A DNA stretch of 7,952 nucleotides from Vicinamibacteria bacterium (GCA_025924295.1 JAICEG010000245.1:1-7952), one strand, 5' to 3'. Positions 1 to 7,026 are shown, counted from the first letter of the stretch. Program-made: numbers and translations. Notes: generated from the sequence alone by a model not told the origin.

Positions 1-1
1 C

Positions 2-2923
2 CGGATGACGCTCACCGTCACGTTCGCGCTCGGCACCGATCTCGACAACGCGCAGGTGCAGGTGCAGAACCGCGTCGCGCAGGCGCTGCCACGCCTTCCT
101 GCTGAAGTGCAGCGCATCGGTGTCGTCACCGAGAAGTCGACACCCGATTTCATCATGGTCGTCCACCTCGTCTCGCCCGACGAGCGCTACGACATGCTGT
201 ACCTCTCGAACTTCGCCCACCTGCGCGTGAAGGACGAGATCGCCCGCATTCCCGGCGTGGGCAGCGCGCAAGTGTTCGGCGCGGGCGAATACAGCATGCG
301 CGTCTGGCTCGATCCCGATCGCCTGGCATCGCGCCGGCTGACAACGTCAGACGTCATTCGCGCCATTCGTGAACAGAACATCCAGGTCGCCGCCGGTGTC
401 CTCGGGGCGCCGCCGGCGCCGGTCGACACGACGTTCCAGCTCTCCGTCAACACCCGCGGCCGGCTGACGACCGAAGACGAATTCGCGGACATCGTGGTCC
501 GCGCCACACCAGACGGCCAGATCACACGTGTGCGCGACGTTGGGCGCGTCGAGCTCGGCGCCAACCTGTACGCGCTGCGCAGTCTGCTGGACAACCAGCC
601 GGCCGTGGCGATCGGAATCTTTCAGCGGCCGGGAACGAACGCCATCGAGGCGTCGGACCAGGTGCGCCGGGTCATGGACACGTTGAAGCAGTCGTTCCCG
701 GAAGGGGTCGACTACCGCATCGTCTACGACCCGACCACTTTCGTCCGCAACTCGATCCGCGCCGTCGTCGAGACACTGTTTGAAGCGATTCTCCTCGTGG
801 TGATCGTCGTCATGGTGTTCCTGCAGACATGGCGCGCGTCGATCATCCCGCTGGTCGCCGTACCCGTCTCCCTGATTGGCACGTTCGCCGTCATGCTGGC
901 GATGGGCTTCTCGCTGAACACGCTGTCGCTCTTCGGCCTCGTGCTCTCGATCGGCATCGTTGTCGACGATGCGATCGTCGTCGTGGAGAACGTGGAGCGT
1001 CACATCGAGCTTGGGCTGCCACCCGTCGAAGCGACACGACGGGCAATGGAGGAGGTCTCCGGGCCGATCATCGCGATCGCGCTCGTGCTCTGCGCGGTGT
1101 TCGTGCCGACCGCGTTCGTCAGCGGCTTGACCGGTCAGTTCTATCGCCAGTTCGCGTTGACCATCGCGATCTCCACGGTGATCTCGGCGTTCAACTCGCT
1201 CACGCTCAGTCCGGCGCTGGCGTCGCGACTGCTGAAGCCACAGGGAGCCCCGCGAGACGTCGTCCAACGGGTGGCCGACCGTCTCTTCGGCTGGTTCTTC
1301 CGCGGCTTCAACAGGTTCTTCCACCGCGCCTCGGGTGCCTACACGGTGGGGGTTGGACGAGTGCTGCGTGTGTCGGCGGTGGCCATCGTGATCTACGTCG
1401 GGCTCGTCGGCCTGACAGGCGCGGGCTTCTCGCGCGTGCCTCCCGGGTTCGTGCCGACGCAGGACAAGGAGTACCTCGTCGCATTCGCACAGCTACCCGA
1501 CGGCGCCACGTTGGATCGGACGGACACAGTCATTCGCAAGATGTCGTCGATCGCGCTCCAGCACCCCGGGGTACTGAGCTCGGTCGCCTTCCCGGGCCTC
1601 TCGATCAATGGCTTCGTCAACCAGCCCAATGCCGGCATCGCGTTCGTCGTGTTGAAACCCGCGGACGAGCGCACGAGCCAGGATCTCCAGGCCGGAGCGA
1701 TCGTTCAGGCGCTCAACGGTCAGTTCTTCAGCCAGATCCAGGAGTCGATCGTCGCGATCTTCCCGCCGCCGCCAGTTCAGGGCCTGGGGCAAGTCGGCGG
1801 TTTCAAGCTCTACGTGGAGGATCGCGCCGGACGCGGCTTCGAGGATCTCTACGAACAGGTGCAGGCGGGCATGGCGAAGGCGCAGCAGCAGCCGTCGCTT
1901 GCCGGGCTCTTCTCGAGTTTCCAGGTCAGCGTGCCGCAGATCGACGCCGACGTCGATCGCGAGCGCGTCAAGAGCTACGGAGTGCAGCTGACCGACGTCT
2001 TCGAGACGCTGCAGGTCTACCTCGGCTCGCTCTATGTGAACGACTTCAATCGATTCGGCCGGACCTACCAGGTCAACGCGCAGGCCGAGTCTTCGTTCCG
2101 GCTGCAGCCTGAGCAAATCCGCCGCCTCGAAACACGCAACGCGAAGGGCGACATGGTGCCGCTCGGATCGCTCGTCACGGTCACACGTGGCTACGGGCCC
2201 GACCAGGTCATGCACTACAACGGCTACCCCGCCGCGGAGATCAACGGCGGACCGTCACCTGGCCACAGCTCGGGGCAGGCACAGGCGGCGATTGCCGATG
2301 TCCTGCGTGAACAGCTGCCATCGGGGATGACCTTCGAGTGGACCGAGCTCGCTTACCAGGAGCTCCTCGCGGGTAACACGATGCTGTTCGTGTTTCCACT
2401 CTGCGTGCTGCTCGTCTACGTCGTGCTCGCCGCGCTCTACGAGAGCTGGTCGCTGCCGTTGAGCGTGATCCTGATTGTCCCGATGACGCTGCTGTCCGCC
2501 ATCGCTGGTGTGTGGCTGACCGGTGGCGACAACAACGTCTTTACGCAGGTCAGCTTCCTCGTGCTGGCTGGCCTGGCGTGCAAGAACGCGATTCTCATCG
2601 TGGAGTTCGCCAAGGAACGCGAGGACGATGGCGAATCAGCTCTCGACGCGATCCTTACGGCGTGCCGAATCCGGCTGCGGCCGATCCTGATGACGTCGCT
2701 GGCCTTCATCATGGGTGTCGTCCCGCTCGTCTTCTCGTCGGGCGCCGGCTTCGAGATCCGTCAGGCGATGGGGATCGCGGTGTTCGCCGGCATGCTCGGC
2801 GTGACGCTGTTCGGTCTCTTCCTCACGCCAGTCTTCTACATCGTCATTGGCCGTCTCACTCGACGCCGGTCGCACCGCACGTCCCCGGCGGTCGCCAGGC
2901 CAGTGCCGGCGGAAGGACACTGA
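2..2923 (+). CDS. RND multidrug efflux permease, MexF/OqxB-like (HAE-1 family), 5' partial
   Basis: This is the inner-membrane, proton-driven pump subunit of a tripartite efflux system, moving hydrophobic or amphiphilic compounds from periplasm or membrane to the outside. The frame is open to the window edge. The first visible Met (position 5) aligns with about residue 87 of AcrB, so TM1 and the start of the porter domain are missing and this Met is not the true start. Counting from it, about eleven TM helices are visible, at roughly 255-475 and 790-948. The proton-relay pair D321-D322 (AcrB D407/D408) sits in GIVVDDAIVVVENVER, and K860 in GLACKNAILIVEFAK matches AcrB K940. PPGFVPTQDKEYL (479-491) and FPPPPVQGLG (586-595) are typical of the MexF/OqxB branch. 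The outer-membrane channel gene follows 2 nt after the stop. Substrate cannot be read from sequence. The family call is very secure; the exact subgroup is slightly less so. Confidence 0.96.
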   Translation, partial: RMTLTVTFALGTDLDNAQVQVQNRVAQALPRLPAEVQRIGVVTEKSTPDFIMVVHLVSPDERYDMLYLSNFAHLRVKDEIARIPGVGSAQVFGAGEYSMRVWLDPDRLASRRLTTSDVIRAIREQNIQVAAGVLGAPPAPVDTTFQLSVNTRGRLTTEDEFADIVVRATPDGQITRVRDVGRVELGANLYALRSLLDNQPAVAIGIFQRPGTNAIEASDQVRRVMDTLKQSFPEGVDYRIVYDPTTFVRNSIRAVVETLFEAILLVVIVVMVFLQTWRASIIPLVAVPVSLIGTFAVMLAMGFSLNTLSLFGLVLSIGIVVDDAIVVVENVERHIELGLPPVEATRRAMEEVSGPIIAIALVLCAVFVPTAFVSGLTGQFYRQFALTIAISTVISAFNSLTLSPALASRLLKPQGAPRDVVQRVADRLFGWFFRGFNRFFHRASGAYTVGVGRVLRVSAVAIVIYVGLVGLTGAGFSRVPPGFVPTQDKEYLVAFAQLPDGATLDRTDTVIRKMSSIALQHPGVLSSVAFPGLSINGFVNQPNAGIAFVVLKPADERTSQDLQAGAIVQALNGQFFSQIQESIVAIFPPPPVQGLGQVGGFKLYVEDRAGRGFEDLYEQVQAGMAKAQQQPSLAGLFSSFQVSVPQIDADVDRERVKSYGVQLTDVFETLQVYLGSLYVNDFNRFGRTYQVNAQAESSFRLQPEQIRRLETRNAKGDMVPLGSLVTVTRGYGPDQVMHYNGYPAAEINGGPSPGHSSGQAQAAIADVLREQLPSGMTFEWTELAYQELLAGNTMLFVFPLCVLLVYVVLAALYESWSLPLSVILIVPMTLLSAIAGVWLTGGDNNVFTQVSFLVLAGLACKNAILIVEFAKEREDDGESALDAILTACRIRLRPILMTSLAFIMGVVPLVFSSGAGFEIRQAMGIAVFAGMLGVTLFGLFLTPVFYIVIGRLTRRRSHRTSPAVARPVPAEGH
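2911..2917 (+). promoter_or_regulatory. Ribosome-binding site of the outer-membrane factor gene
   Basis: GGAAGGA lies 8 nt before the ATG at 2926, inside the last codons of the permease. It fixes the channel start at 2926 rather than at an earlier in-frame codon and suggests translational coupling across the 2-nt gap. Confidence 0.75.
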
Positions 2924-2925
2924 TC

Positions 2926-4311
2926 ATGACTTGGAAACTCTCATTCGCGATTGCGCTGACCACGCTGCTCAGTGCATGCGCCGTGCGTCCGCCCTACGTC
3001 GCACCGACTGTCGCGCCGGTCGTGCTGCGCAATGCCGACGCGACGGCCGTATCGGAGCAGTCGTTCGACCCCCGGTGGTGGCAGCAGTTCGAGGACCCGG
3101 TGCTCGACGAGCTCGTCGGCCGCACCCTCGAAGCCAATCATGACGTGCGCATTGCGGTTGCGCGCGTCGACCAGGCGCGCGCGTTTTTCGACGATGTCGA
3201 CAACGATCGGTTTCCTGTCGTGACGGCCGGTGCGGTGGTTGACGAGCGCGACGAAGCGACACCTGGCTTTGCCGAGGAGCCTCGCCGGTTGTCGACCTAT
3301 CGTGTCGGTTTCGACGCCTTCTGGGAGATCGATGTGTTCGGTCGCATTCGATCGCAGGCTCGGGCAGCCGCTGCCGACGCCGACAGCTTCGCGGCCGATG
3401 TCGATGACGTGCGGGTGAGCGTCGCCTCGGAAGTCGCGCGGAACTACTTCGAGCTGCGCGGCCTGCAGCAGCAACTGGCCGTTGCCGATCGCAGCCTCAC
3501 GAACCAGCGCGAGACGCTGCGCCTCACCGAGGTTCGCCGTGACGCCGGGTTCGGCGAAGAACAAGACGTGGCGAGCGCCGGCGCGCGGGTCGCCGCCATC
3601 GAGGCGAGCATTCCGCCGATCCGGGGCGCCATCGCCGAACGCATCCACCGCATCGCGGTGCTGGTCGCCGTGAGGCCGGGAGAGCTCGCGATCGATCTGT
3701 CACCGCGGCCGTATCCCACGCTCGCGAAAGAGCTCGCCATCGGGGAGCCGGACAGTCTCCTCCGCCGGCGGCCCGACGTGCGATCCGCGGAACGCCGGCT
3801 CGCGGCAGCGACCGCGCGTGAAGCGGTTGCAGCGGCGGATCTCTATCCGCGCATAACGGTATCGGGTTTCCTTGGCCTGCTGGCCGGGCGCGGCAACCTG
3901 CTGAACATCTCGGACAGCCGCGCGTGGGCGGTCACCCCTGCACTCAGTTGGGCGGCTTTCGATCTGGGCAGCGCACGCGCCCGTCTGCGGGGCGTCGAGG
4001 GCGTCACGCGCGAGTCGCTCGCGGTGTTCGAGCAGGTCATGCTGCGTGCCCTCGAAGAAACCGAGAATGCCCTCGTCAACTATCACGAGGAGCAGGAACG
4101 CCTCGTGAAGCTCACGGAGCAGGCGCGCGAAAGCACGCGCGCCGCAACCATCGCGCGCGTCCGCTACCGGGAAGGGGTCGTGGATTTCCTCGCCCTGCTC
4201 GATGCGGAGCGCACGCAGCTTCAGGCAGAAGACGCGGTGGCACAAGCCGAGGCTGGTGTGTTCACCAGTGTCATCGCGCTCTACAAGGCCCTCGGCGGGA
4301 TCCCGATGTAA
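2926..4311 (+). CDS. RND efflux outer-membrane factor, OprM/NodT-type lipoprotein
   Basis: This 461-aa protein is the TolC-like exit duct of the pump; members form trimers spanning the outer membrane and reach down to the adaptor. The N-terminus is a lipoprotein signal with lipobox L15-S-A-C18. The residue after the Cys is Ala rather than Asp, consistent with outer-membrane sorting. Two OEP repeats follow, roughly residues 57-245 and 265-455. Family landmarks are FDPRWWQQFEDPVLDELV (47-64), FWEIDVFGRIRS (132-143), LLRRRPDVRSAERRLAAA (278-295) and the closing ALYKALGG (451-458). Length is normal for OprM-type proteins. The start is chosen because of the Shine-Dalgarno GGAAGGA and because the signal peptide begins exactly there; the same frame is open further upstream only as a shadow of the permease. 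It is co-transcribed with the permease by spacing. Partner specificity beyond the neighbouring pump is unknown. Confidence 0.95.
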   Translation: MTWKLSFAIALTTLLSACAVRPPYVAPTVAPVVLRNADATAVSEQSFDPRWWQQFEDPVLDELVGRTLEANHDVRIAVARVDQARAFFDDVDNDRFPVVTAGAVVDERDEATPGFAEEPRRLSTYRVGFDAFWEIDVFGRIRSQARAAAADADSFAADVDDVRVSVASEVARNYFELRGLQQQLAVADRSLTNQRETLRLTEVRRDAGFGEEQDVASAGARVAAIEASIPPIRGAIAERIHRIAVLVAVRPGELAIDLSPRPYPTLAKELAIGEPDSLLRRRPDVRSAERRLAAATAREAVAAADLYPRITVSGFLGLLAGRGNLLNISDSRAWAVTPALSWAAFDLGSARARLRGVEGVTRESLAVFEQVMLRALEETENALVNYHEEQERLVKLTEQARESTRAATIARVRYREGVVDFLALLDAERTQLQAEDAVAQAEAGVFTSVIALYKALGGIPM

Positions 4312-4312
4312 C

Positions 4313-4318
4313 GGAGGA
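4313..4318 (+). promoter_or_regulatory. Ribosome-binding site of the beta-barrel gene
   Basis: GGAGGA, a near-consensus Shine-Dalgarno, lies just after the channel stop codon and 6 nt before the ATG at 4325. It supports this start and linked expression with the efflux genes. Confidence 0.75.
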
Positions 4319-4324
4319 ACTCTC

Positions 4325-4936
4325 ATGACACGTTGGTTCGCAGCAGTGGCAGTCGTCGCGTTTCTGGGCGCGAGCAGCGCACAGGCACAATCGCTGGAAG
4401 CAGGGCCGGGGCCCGGCACAGTGGAAGTCACGATCATCCCCGGGGGCGCGACCTTCTTCACCGAAGCCAGCGACACGGATGGCCCGAGCTTCGGCAACTA
4501 CGACCTCGGGGGCAGCGTGACGTTCAACTTCAACCGATTCGTGGGTGTTGAAGGCGAGGTCAGCGGGCTCATCGGAGTGTCGCAGAGTCTCGACTTCGCT
4601 GCCGGCAGCCTGGACGCGACGACACCGCATTTTCTCAACTACAGTGGGAACGTGATCGTGTCGCCCGGTCGAGGGTCCGTCGTTCCGTATGCAACCGCCG
4701 GCATCGGTGGCTTGAGCCTGTTCGAGAAGGCCGAGGTCGGTGTCGCGGATACGTCCACGTTCCTGACGACGAACGTCGGTGGCGGCGTGAAGTGGTACGC
4801 GGGGCGATGGGGCTTGCGCGGCGACTATCGTTTCATCGCCGTGCAGTCACAGGATGATGCGCCCGCCTTCTTCGGCCAGGAGAATCGATACGGTCATCGC
4901 GTCTACGGCGGCGTCATTCTGAACGTGGTCAGGTAA
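4325..4936 (+). CDS. Small outer-membrane beta-barrel protein (OMP_b-brl/OmpW-like style), function unknown
   Basis: This 203-aa secreted protein has a clear Sec signal peptide: MTR, a hydrophobic core at residues 4-16, and a likely cleavage after AQA at 21. The mature part is built from short alternating strands rich in Gly and aromatics, such as VTFNFNRFVGVEGEVSG (65-81), VVPYATAGIGGLSLF (119-133), VGGGVKWYAGRWGLRGDYRF (151-170) and VYGGVILNVVR (193-203). These are typical of 8-stranded barrels annotated as 'outer membrane beta-barrel protein' or 'porin family protein'. The last residue is Arg, not the usual terminal aromatic of the BAM recognition strand. It sits 13 nt behind the efflux channel gene with a strong Shine-Dalgarno, so it is probably the last gene of that operon. 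A role in the pump is inference from position; it could equally be a separate envelope protein. Confidence 0.82.
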   Translation: MTRWFAAVAVVAFLGASSAQAQSLEAGPGPGTVEVTIIPGGATFFTEASDTDGPSFGNYDLGGSVTFNFNRFVGVEGEVSGLIGVSQSLDFAAGSLDATTPHFLNYSGNVIVSPGRGSVVPYATAGIGGLSLFEKAEVGVADTSTFLTTNVGGGVKWYAGRWGLRGDYRFIAVQSQDDAPAFFGQENRYGHRVYGGVILNVVR

Positions 4937-4942
4937 TCTCGG

Positions 4943-4963
4943 GGGCTCCGCGACGCGGGGCCC
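4943..4963 (+). terminator. GC-rich hairpin after the efflux operon, possible terminator
   Basis: The arms GGGCTCCG and CGGGGCCC (one T-G wobble) can form an 8-9 bp stem around a very short loop, beginning 6 nt after the stop at 4936. There is no T-run behind it, so it is not a classical intrinsic terminator; GC-rich genomes often use such hairpins or Rho. The position suits the end of the transcript. Confidence 0.45.
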
Positions 4964-4983
4964 GCTGTCAGAGGTTGCGCAAT

Positions 4984-5029
4984 GCGTCGGCCTGCGAACT
5001 CATCGAGTTTCATACACGCAGGCCGACGC
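4984..5029. repeat. Long perfect inverted repeat with nested second stem
   Basis: GCGTCGGCCTGCG (4984-4996) is the exact reverse complement of CGCAGGCCGACGC (5017-5029). Inside the 20-nt spacer, AACTC (4997-5001) and GAGTT (5005-5009) form a second perfect 5-bp stem directly on top of the first, with a 3-nt loop and a 7-nt bulge on the 3' side (5010-5016). The element ends 3 nt before the Shine-Dalgarno of the small regulator gene. It could be an mRNA hairpin in the leader, a second terminator of the upstream operon, or a protein-binding dyad. Confidence 0.7.
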
Positions 5030-5032
5030 TCC

Positions 5033-5038
5033 GGAGAG
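5033..5038 (+). promoter_or_regulatory. Ribosome-binding site deciding the start of the small winged-helix gene
   Basis: GGAGAG lies 6 nt before the ATG at 5045. A competing in-frame ATG at 4982 has GAGG at 4971-4974 (7-nt spacing) but would start inside the inverted repeat and add 21 residues with no domain character. Confidence 0.5.
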
Positions 5039-5044
5039 ATCGGC

Positions 5045-5266
5045 ATGCACGCTCTATCGTTCCGCAAACTCGTTCAGCTCATTCGCGAGGAATTCGAGAA
5101 TGCCCCGAACCTGCGGCTCACCGTCAGCGAAGCCGCCCGGTTCTGGGCTCTCGAAGTGACCATCTGTCAGCGGGTGCTGACAGAGTTACGGCGAGTGGGA
5201 TTTCTTGCCCTGGGAGCTGACGCGCGGTATCGACCGGCCACGACACCCACCGGAATGCCCTGCTGA
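5045..5266 (+). CDS. Small winged-helix/HTH-like protein, probable DNA-binding regulator
   Basis: This is a 73-aa protein of no named family that I can identify. Its core, residues 25-54, has the layout of a helix-turn-helix followed by a short wing: LTVSEAARFWALE is a first helix and turn, VTICQRVLTELRRVGFL reads as a recognition helix running into a strand, and ALGADARYRP could be the wing. An amphipathic helix precedes it (SFRKLVQLIREEFE, 5-18). Proteins of this plan occur as small hypothetical genes in soil Acidobacteria-like genomes (recollection, not checked). I prefer the ATG at 5045 because of its Shine-Dalgarno and because the fold begins there; an in-frame ATG at 4982 would give 94 aa. 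It stands alone between two possible hairpins. Regulation of the neighbouring efflux or phosphatase genes is only a guess from position. Confidence 0.68.
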   Translation: MHALSFRKLVQLIREEFENAPNLRLTVSEAARFWALEVTICQRVLTELRRVGFLALGADARYRPATTPTGMPC

Positions 5267-5278
5267 CGTCACGGCGCC

Positions 5279-5300
5279 GCGAAGATTTTTACGTCTTCGT
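5279..5300 (+). terminator. Weak hairpin after the small regulator gene
   Basis: CGAAGA (5280-5285) pairs with TCTTCG (5294-5299), extendable by a G-T wobble, around a T-rich 8-nt loop. It starts 12 nt after the stop at 5266. The stem is short and no T-run follows, so a terminator role is tentative. The rest of 5267-5364 shows no convincing promoter. Confidence 0.25.
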
Positions 5301-5364
5301 CGCTGATTCGCTCGTCGGCTGTTGCACGTGCTGCATAGAGTTCGTGGCGCCCGCCCGACTCTAC

Positions 5365-5369
5365 GAGGA
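5365..5369 (+). promoter_or_regulatory. Ribosome-binding site in front of the out-of-frame ATG of the phosphatase
   Basis: GAGGA sits 6 nt before the ATG at 5376. It is the best Shine-Dalgarno/ATG pair upstream of the phosphatase, but that ATG is not in the phosphatase frame. The TTG at 5461 has no comparable site. Confidence 0.55.
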
Positions 5370-5375
5370 ACCGCA

Positions 5376-5460
5376 ATGAGCCAATCGATCCATTCGTCGC
5401 CGCCGCTTCCGGCAGGCCAGCGCCGCCACTGTTGCCGGGGTCGTCATTCCCCACTGGACG
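5376..5460 (+). other. Displaced 5' end of the phosphatase gene: Tat signal in frame, start codon out of frame
   Basis: Read in the phosphatase frame, 5395-5460 encodes a twin-arginine signal: RRRRFRQ, then a mild hydrophobic core ASAATVAGVVIP, then HWTL leading into AKGAPA. This is the Tat leader expected for a PhoD protein. In that frame a TGA at 5377-5379 closes the region, and no ATG, GTG or TTG occurs before 5461; ATT at 5392 is the only near-start ahead of the arginines. The ATG at 5376 with its Shine-Dalgarno reads MSQSIHSS and then runs off-frame to a stop near 5495. Removing one base (or adding two) in the CG-repeat tract around 5395-5406 would join MSQSIH directly to the arginines. 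An indel, real or from sequencing, is the simplest explanation. Confidence 0.7.
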
Positions 5461-7008
5461 TTGGCCAAGGGAGCGCCGGCCATCATCACAGCTGACACGG
5501 AACGGCCTCAGGCGTTGCAAGGCATGCAGTTCGGTGACCCGCACAATGGCTCAGTCATCGTGTGGAGCCGGAGCGATCGTCCGGCACGGATGCTGGTCGA
5601 CTGGTCCTATGACGAGCAGTTCAACGAGGCGTATCGCATCGTCGGCCCGCACGCGCTCGACACCAGCGACTTCACCGCGCGCCAGGATCTGACTGGCCTC
5701 GAACCGGGCAGCGAGGTCTTCGTCCGCGTGTCGTTTCAGAGCCTCGACAACGACCGCGCGATCGGCGAACCGGTCACCGGGCGAATCATCGTCCCGGCAT
5801 ATGGAGTGTCCCACCGGAGCTACGGGCCGCATCACGATCGGCGCGATCTCCGCTTTCAGTGGGGCGGAGATACCGCGGGCCAGGGCTGGGGTATCAATCC
5901 GTCGTTCGGTGGGATGAAGATTTACGAAACGATGCGGCAGCGAAACCCGCATTTTTTCATCCACAGCGGCGACAACATCTACGCCGACGGTCCGATTGCC
6001 GCCTCGGCGACCGCCGAGGGTGGCCAGGTGTGGACCAACATCGTCACGCCGCAGGTAGCCAAGGTCGCCGAAACGCTGGACGAGTTCCGCGGGCGCTACC
6101 GGTACAACCTGCTCGACGAGAACGTGCGGCGGTTCAACTCCGAGGTGCCGCAGATCTGGCAGTGGGACGATCACGAGGTCACCAACAATTGGTCCGACTC
6201 GAAGGACCTGTCGCGCGATGCACGCTACAGCGAGAAGAACGTGCCGCTCCTGATCGCGCGCGGCACCAAGGCCTTCCTCGAGTACTCGCCCATGCGGCCG
6301 TTCACGGCGCGCGAGTCACAACGCGTCTACCGTCGCTACAACTACGGGAGGCTGCTCGAACTGTTCGTGATCGACATGCGCTCGTATCGCGGTCCCAATA
6401 CTGCGAACCTGCAGACGACGCCTGGTGACGAGACGGTGTTTCTCGGGCGCGAGCAGCTCGACTGGCTGAAGTCCGGACTGGACAACTCCAAGGCCGTGTG
6501 GAAGGTCGTGGCGGCGGACATGCCAATCGGACTGAACGTCGGTGACGGCGTGACCGCAAGCGGCCAGCCACGCTGGGAGGCAATTGCCAACGGCGAACCG
6601 GGCGCCGCCAAGGGGCGCGAACTGGAGATTGCGGAACTGCTCCGCTATCTCAAGTACCGGCGTGTGCGCAACGTTGTCTGGCTCACGGCAGACGTCCACT
6701 ACTGCGCGGCGCACTTCTACGATCCCGCGAAGGCCGCGTTCCGCGATTTCGATCCGTTCTGGGAGTTCGTCTCGGGCCCGCTGAATGCCGGCAGCTTCGG
6801 ACCCAACACGCTGGACGGTACCTTCGGACCCCAGGTCGTCTTCGTCAAGGCGCCGCCGCCGGGACAGTCCAATCTGTCGCCGTACAGCGGCCTGCAGTTC
6901 TTTGGTGAAGTGAACATCGACGCGCATAGCGCGGTGATGACCGTGGACCTGCGAGATATCAACGGCGCGTCCGTGTTCAGCAGGAAGCTGACACCGAGAA
7001 ACTGGTAG
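5461..7008 (+). CDS. PhoD-like alkaline phosphatase/phosphodiesterase (calcineurin-like metallophosphatase)
   Basis: This is a probably exported phosphomonoesterase or phosphodiesterase. PhoD enzymes release phosphate from organic esters outside the cytoplasm and depend on metals including calcium. Counting from the TTG at 5461 (515 aa), a PhoD_N-like beta domain spans about 20-112, with PQALQGMQFGDPHNGSVIVW as its opening strand, and the metallophosphatase domain about 128-500. Core motifs are GGDTAGQGWG (135-144, D137), HSGDNIYADGP (168-178, D171), IWQWDDHEVTNNW (232-244, D236/D237/H238, N242/N243), IDMRSYR (304-310) and TADVHY (409-414, D411, H413). The subgroup-specific tail WEFVSGPLNAGSFGP lies at 434-448. 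The cysteine that opens the usual PhoD site (SCQ) is replaced by GGD here. TTG is only the first usual start left in the open frame; the real start is probably upstream through the Tat leader (see 5376-5460). Physiological substrate unknown. Confidence 0.92.
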   Translation: MAKGAPAIITADTERPQALQGMQFGDPHNGSVIVWSRSDRPARMLVDWSYDEQFNEAYRIVGPHALDTSDFTARQDLTGLEPGSEVFVRVSFQSLDNDRAIGEPVTGRIIVPAYGVSHRSYGPHHDRRDLRFQWGGDTAGQGWGINPSFGGMKIYETMRQRNPHFFIHSGDNIYADGPIAASATAEGGQVWTNIVTPQVAKVAETLDEFRGRYRYNLLDENVRRFNSEVPQIWQWDDHEVTNNWSDSKDLSRDARYSEKNVPLLIARGTKAFLEYSPMRPFTARESQRVYRRYNYGRLLELFVIDMRSYRGPNTANLQTTPGDETVFLGREQLDWLKSGLDNSKAVWKVVAADMPIGLNVGDGVTASGQPRWEAIANGEPGAAKGRELEIAELLRYLKYRRVRNVVWLTADVHYCAAHFYDPAKAAFRDFDPFWEFVSGPLNAGSFGPNTLDGTFGPQVVFVKAPPPGQSNLSPYSGLQFFGEVNIDAHSAVMTVDLRDINGASVFSRKLTPRNW

Positions 7009-7026
7009 ACGGCCGTCAGTACTCGG
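6994..7026. terminator. Interrupted dyad across the two convergent stop codons
   Basis: CCGAG (6994-6998) pairs with CTCGG (7022-7026), and inside it ACTG (7001-7004) pairs with CAGT (7017-7020), around a 12-nt loop holding part of the palindrome GACGGCCGTC (7008-7017). It covers the phosphatase stop and the stop of the opposing gene, a sensible site for a two-way terminator. The pairing is short and lacks T-runs, so this is tentative. Confidence 0.25.

Noticed and set aside
347..1324. Long open frame on the - strand inside the permease gene (325 codons), and similar ones at 1493-2215 and 2941-3648
   Set aside because: They lie opposite strongly supported coding sequence. Their products are rich in Arg, Asp, His and Glu with no domain, as expected from antisense reading of GC-rich codons.
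829..2112. 427-codon + strand frame overlapping the permease
   Set aside because: It is an out-of-frame Arg-rich shadow of the RND gene, with no recognisable domain or signal.
4937..5044. Possible small RNA or attachment site around the inverted repeat
   Set aside because: There is no integrase, tRNA end or T-run. The hairpin is better described simply as an inverted repeat before the regulator gene.
5264..5271. Palindrome TGACGTCA overlapping the stop of the winged-helix gene, and GCACGTGC at 5324-5331
   Set aside because: Eight-base palindromes arise often by chance in GC-rich DNA. Neither has a partner site or a promoter next to it.
5322..5350. Possible promoter with TTGCAC as -35 upstream of the phosphatase
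   Set aside because: No acceptable -10 element lies at 16-18 nt spacing, so I do not call a promoter.
5269..5544. - strand frame of 91 codons opposite the phosphatase leader
   Set aside because: The + strand there encodes a clear Tat signal continuous with the PhoD domain. The antisense product shows no domain, and its existence is explained by GC bias.
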